A DNA stretch of 7,215 nt, from positions 1 to 7,215 of the forward strand of contig JALGZO010000496.1 of the NCBI GenBank assembly GCA_025774865.1. The letters run 5' to 3'. How positions within the stretch are numbered: position 1 is the stretch's first letter; each line of letters starts with the position of its first letter. A program made the translations under genes and the position numbers. The notes beneath the pieces were generated by a model. That model did no database searches. It was not told the origin of the DNA and saw only the letters and a list, made by a program, of their open reading frames with translations. The stretch is from a bacterium. GTDB taxonomy: Bacteria; ARS69. Below, one piece after another: positions 5,404 through 7,215 of the stretch.

Positions 5404-6103
5404 GAGTTATGGCAAGGGGGAGAAGACGCCCATTGTGACAAACCCCTCCATCGGTGGCAAGGGACCCCACGCCGCCGGGTCGGCCCTTGGGTTCCCGCAT
5501 TCCGGCCCGCCGGGGCCCGACGATGGCCGCGGGATGCCTCGGCGGCGGCGATCGTCGCGGACCTCTCCGGCACACGGCTTGCGTCGTTCGCACGTTTCCT
5601 CGTCTTCTCCCGGAGAACCGTCGTTGGCACCTGCGAGATCATGGGGCGCCTCGGCGCGGGCGCGTCTCTTCCCCGTCGTCGTCCTGGGCGGCGCCGTCGT
5701 GGCACTGGGCGGAATCGTGCGCCATGGGCATCGGGCGAGCTCGACAGATGCCATTCCGCCACCGAATGCCCTCCGCCGCGCGCTCCTCGCCGCACGCCGG
5801 CACGGCCCTCCGTCGGATCCCGCGCCGTCGCTCCTGCTCCTGGCGGCGCCCGGGTGCGAGCCCTGCGAGCGCGCCCGTCATGATCTGCGCTATCTCGTGC
5901 GTCCCGAGGACCTCGGCGTGCGCTCGGCCGTCCTCCTGACCACGGACGAGAGCGGGGCCTCGGGCGGTCTCGCCGCCGCGGTCACTCCGACGTACTTCCT
6001 GACCGATGACCGCGACCGCCTGCTCGCCGTGGCGCGCGGGTACCATCCGCCCGTGAGCCTGCGTCGCTGGATGAGAGAGACGCTGGGGAGGGATCCTCCC
6101 TAG
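5402..6103 (+). CDS. Membrane-anchored thioredoxin-like protein with CxxC (start uncertain)
   Basis: Counted from ATG 5402, the protein has 233 residues. Residues 89-106 (LFPVVVLGGAVVALGGIV) form one membrane anchor preceded by Arg, placing the C-terminal part in the periplasm. That part looks like a compact thioredoxin fold: strand SLLLLAAP (143-150), active site GCEPC with Cys152 and Cys155, the cis-Pro loop VTPTYFLTD (Pro196), then DRDRLLAVARGYHP and a C-terminal helix. The usual Trp before the first Cys is absent. Such proteins exchange thiols and disulfides, for example in cytochrome c maturation (ResA/CcmG type). A role in keeping the CxxCH cysteines of the divergent cytochrome reduced is plausible but inferred. 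Residues 1-88 are Pro/Gly/Ser/Arg-rich and uninformative, so the true start may be ATG 5534 (189 residues) or TTG 5624 (159 residues, GGAG eight bases upstream). Only about 5660-6103 is firmly supported as coding. Confidence 0.65.
   Translation: MSYGKGEKTPIVTNPSIGGKGPHAAGSALGFPHSGPPGPDDGRGMPRRRRSSRTSPAHGLRRSHVSSSSPGEPSLAPARSWGASARARLFPVVVLGGAVVALGGIVRHGHRASSTDAIPPPNALRRALLAARRHGPPSDPAPSLLLLAAPGCEPCERARHDLRYLVRPEDLGVRSAVLLTTDESGASGGLAAAVTPTYFLTDDRDRLLAVARGYHPPVSLRRWMRETLGRDPP
6086..6100 (+). other. Small stem-loop at the end of the thioredoxin-like gene
   Basis: GGGAGG (6086-6091) and CCTCCC (6095-6100) are perfect reverse complements around a three-base loop. The stem ends immediately before the TAG stop. 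It may be simple codon-level coincidence (Gly-Arg-Asp-Pro-Pro). Together with the larger inverted repeat at 6112-6144 it makes two hairpins in a row at the gene end. Confidence 0.25.
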
Positions 6104-6111
6104 CCGCTGAC

Positions 6112-6144
6112 TTCGGCCGCCGCATCCTTCGCGCCGCGGCCGAA
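6112..6144. terminator. Candidate bidirectional terminator between convergent genes
   Basis: TTCGGCCGC (6112-6120) and GCGGCCGAA (6136-6144) form a perfect 9-bp inverted repeat with a 15-base loop. It lies entirely within the 46-base gap between the stop of the thioredoxin-like gene (6103) and the stop of the transporter (6150), where a shared terminator is expected. There is no T-tract on either strand, so it may be Rho-assisted, may block read-through, or may stabilise the 3' ends. Confidence 0.5.
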
Positions 6145-6149
6145 CGGGA

Positions 6150-7215
6150 TCAACCGTCGCCCTCTCGACCCGACCCGATGCTCGGGAGGACGTCGCGAAA
6201 CGCGATGCCGTAGAGATCCCACACCGTGACGAAGAGCGCCGCGATGATCGGTCCCACGATGAAACCGACCACGCCGAAGAACAGGATGCCGCCGACGGTT
6301 CCCAGGAAGATGAAGAGGTCGTGCATCTGCGTGTCGTGCCCCACGAGCCGTGGACGAAGCACGTTGTCGACGCTGCCGACCACGACCGTGCAGAACGCGG
6401 CCAACCCGACGCCCGCGACGACGTGTCCCCTCAGGGCGAGGATGATCGACGCCGGCACCCAGATGATCGCCGTTCCGATCCCGGGGATGATCGACATCAC
6501 CGTCATGACCGTGCCCCAGAACATCGCGCCGTGGATCCCGACCACGTGGAACGCGATCCCCGCGAGCGTTCCCTGCACGACACCGATGAGCAGCGTCCCC
6601 TTGAGCGTCGCGCGCGTGACAGAGACGAACTTGCCGAGCATCCTGGCCTCGTCCTCGTCGGGGAGCGGAAGGTAGTAGAGCATCTTGCGGAGCAGATTCC
6701 TCCCATCCATCAGGAAGAAGAACATCGTGTAGAGCAGGAGGAAGAAGTGAAACAGGAACGTGACGGTTCCCCTCGTCGTCGCGGAGAGACTCTGGAAGAG
6801 GAATGTGCCGGTGCGTCCGACGAGCTCGCCGCCCTTCGTGTAGATTTGCTGCCGGTAGGGCTCGAGCTGTTCGATGCCGGGCACCCGCGCGAGGTACTCG
6901 GGAAGAGCGCTCGGCTCCGCGAGCCGCTCCCGGATCCACGGCCGGACCGCCTCGCTCACCGAGAACGCCTCCGCGGCGACGATTCCCAGCACCGTCAGCA
7001 GCGGCACGACGATCACGACGAGCAGGACGAGAATCGTCGCGAGCGACGCCACGATCCGGTGGCCGCGGACCACGCGGAGAATCCACGAGTACAGGGGGTG
7101 GCTGAGACCCGCGAAGATCCCGGCGAGGAGGATCGTGAGCAGGAAATAGCGGATCATCGCCACGAACGTGGCGGAGATGACGACGAGCAGGATGATGAGG
7201 AAGGTCTTCCGGAAG
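6150..7215 (-). CDS. AI-2E/PerM family membrane transporter, N-terminus cut by window edge
   Basis: The frame is open to the right edge. The last complete codon is at 7214-7212 and 354 residues are visible, beginning FRKTFLIILLVVISATFVAMIRYF. This is the normal first membrane helix of the family. The GTG at 7163 is therefore internal, and probably only a short N-terminal stretch is missing. The protein is polytopic, with about seven or eight hydrophobic segments. A longer extracytoplasmic stretch lies at about 85-145, between the first helices and the C-terminal bundle. Family landmarks in visible numbering are GVVQGTLAG (211-219), SIIPGIGT (241-248), DNVLRPRLVG (283-292), HDLFIFLGTVGG (298-309) and GFIVGPIIAALF (317-328). 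The family includes proteins reported to export autoinducer-2 (TqsA) and others linked to Na+/H+ exchange, so the substrate cannot be named here. It is convergent with the thioredoxin-like gene and shows no functional link to it. Confidence 0.93.
   Translation of the reverse strand, partial: FRKTFLIILLVVISATFVAMIRYFLLTILLAGIFAGLSHPLYSWILRVVRGHRIVASLATILVLLVVIVVPLLTVLGIVAAEAFSVSEAVRPWIRERLAEPSALPEYLARVPGIEQLEPYRQQIYTKGGELVGRTGTFLFQSLSATTRGTVTFLFHFFLLLYTMFFFLMDGRNLLRKMLYYLPLPDEDEARMLGKFVSVTRATLKGTLLIGVVQGTLAGIAFHVVGIHGAMFWGTVMTVMSIIPGIGTAIIWVPASIILALRGHVVAGVGLAAFCTVVVGSVDNVLRPRLVGHDTQMHDLFIFLGTVGGILFFGVVGFIVGPIIAALFVTVWDLYGIAFRDVLPSIGSGREGDG

Noticed and set aside
5406-5442. Possible cytochrome promoter on the minus strand (TTGTCA with CATAAC)
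   Set aside because: The spacing between the two elements is about 24 bases, too long for a sigma-70 promoter. The CATAAC element is only two bases from the start codon.
5102-5939. Several overlapping frames on both strands around the cytochrome/thioredoxin head-to-head region
   Set aside because: All are Arg/Pro-rich shadows without motifs. Only the frame with the membrane helix, CxxC and cis-Pro looks like protein.

Overview
This GC-rich window carries seven protein-coding genes and no RNA genes, mobile elements or CRISPR arrays that I can see. The organism is probably a high-GC, Gram-negative-type bacterium. There are a lipoprotein cytochrome c, a secreted enzyme with a signal peptide, and a C-terminal FlgD-like/type 9-style sorting domain of the kind common in Bacteroidetes/Chlorobi relatives and in candidate phyla such as Eisenbacteria. 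The phylum assignment is an inference from domain style only.

Layout. 1-853 (+): the truncated C-terminus of a TPR protein, followed by a small glycine-rich protein of unknown function. A short hairpin lies between them. 881-2929 (-): a membrane-anchored sulfatase-like (alkaline phosphatase superfamily) hydrolase whose nucleophile position is threonine. 2991-4340 (+): a secreted homologue of peptide-N-glycosidase F (PNGase F), divergent from the hydrolase across a 61-base gap. 4360-5403 (-): a lipoprotein di-haem cytochrome of the cytochrome c peroxidase/MauG family. About 5402-6103 (+): a membrane-anchored thioredoxin-like protein with a CxxC motif, start uncertain. 6150-7215 (-): an AI-2E/PerM-family membrane transporter whose N-terminus runs off the right edge.

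The genes alternate in strand: three tail-to-tail junctions (853/881, 4340/4360, 6103/6150) and two head-to-head ones (2929/2991, 5402/5403). Only the first two genes could form an operon. Two of the tail-to-tail junctions carry related inverted repeats starting with CTTCGGCC that may work as bidirectional terminators. Apart from the transporter, most of the proteins from 881 onwards act outside the cytoplasm (envelope hydrolase, secreted de-glycosylating enzyme, periplasmic haem protein, membrane-tethered thiol protein).

The strongest observation is the PNGase F homologue. By hand alignment it keeps the catalytic Asp and both Glu residues, the neighbouring Trp and Arg, and all three disulfide pairs of the Elizabethkingia (Flavobacterium) enzyme. 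It adds a four-cysteine insertion and a FlgD-like C-terminal domain. I do not see an obvious new multi-gene defence or mobile system here.
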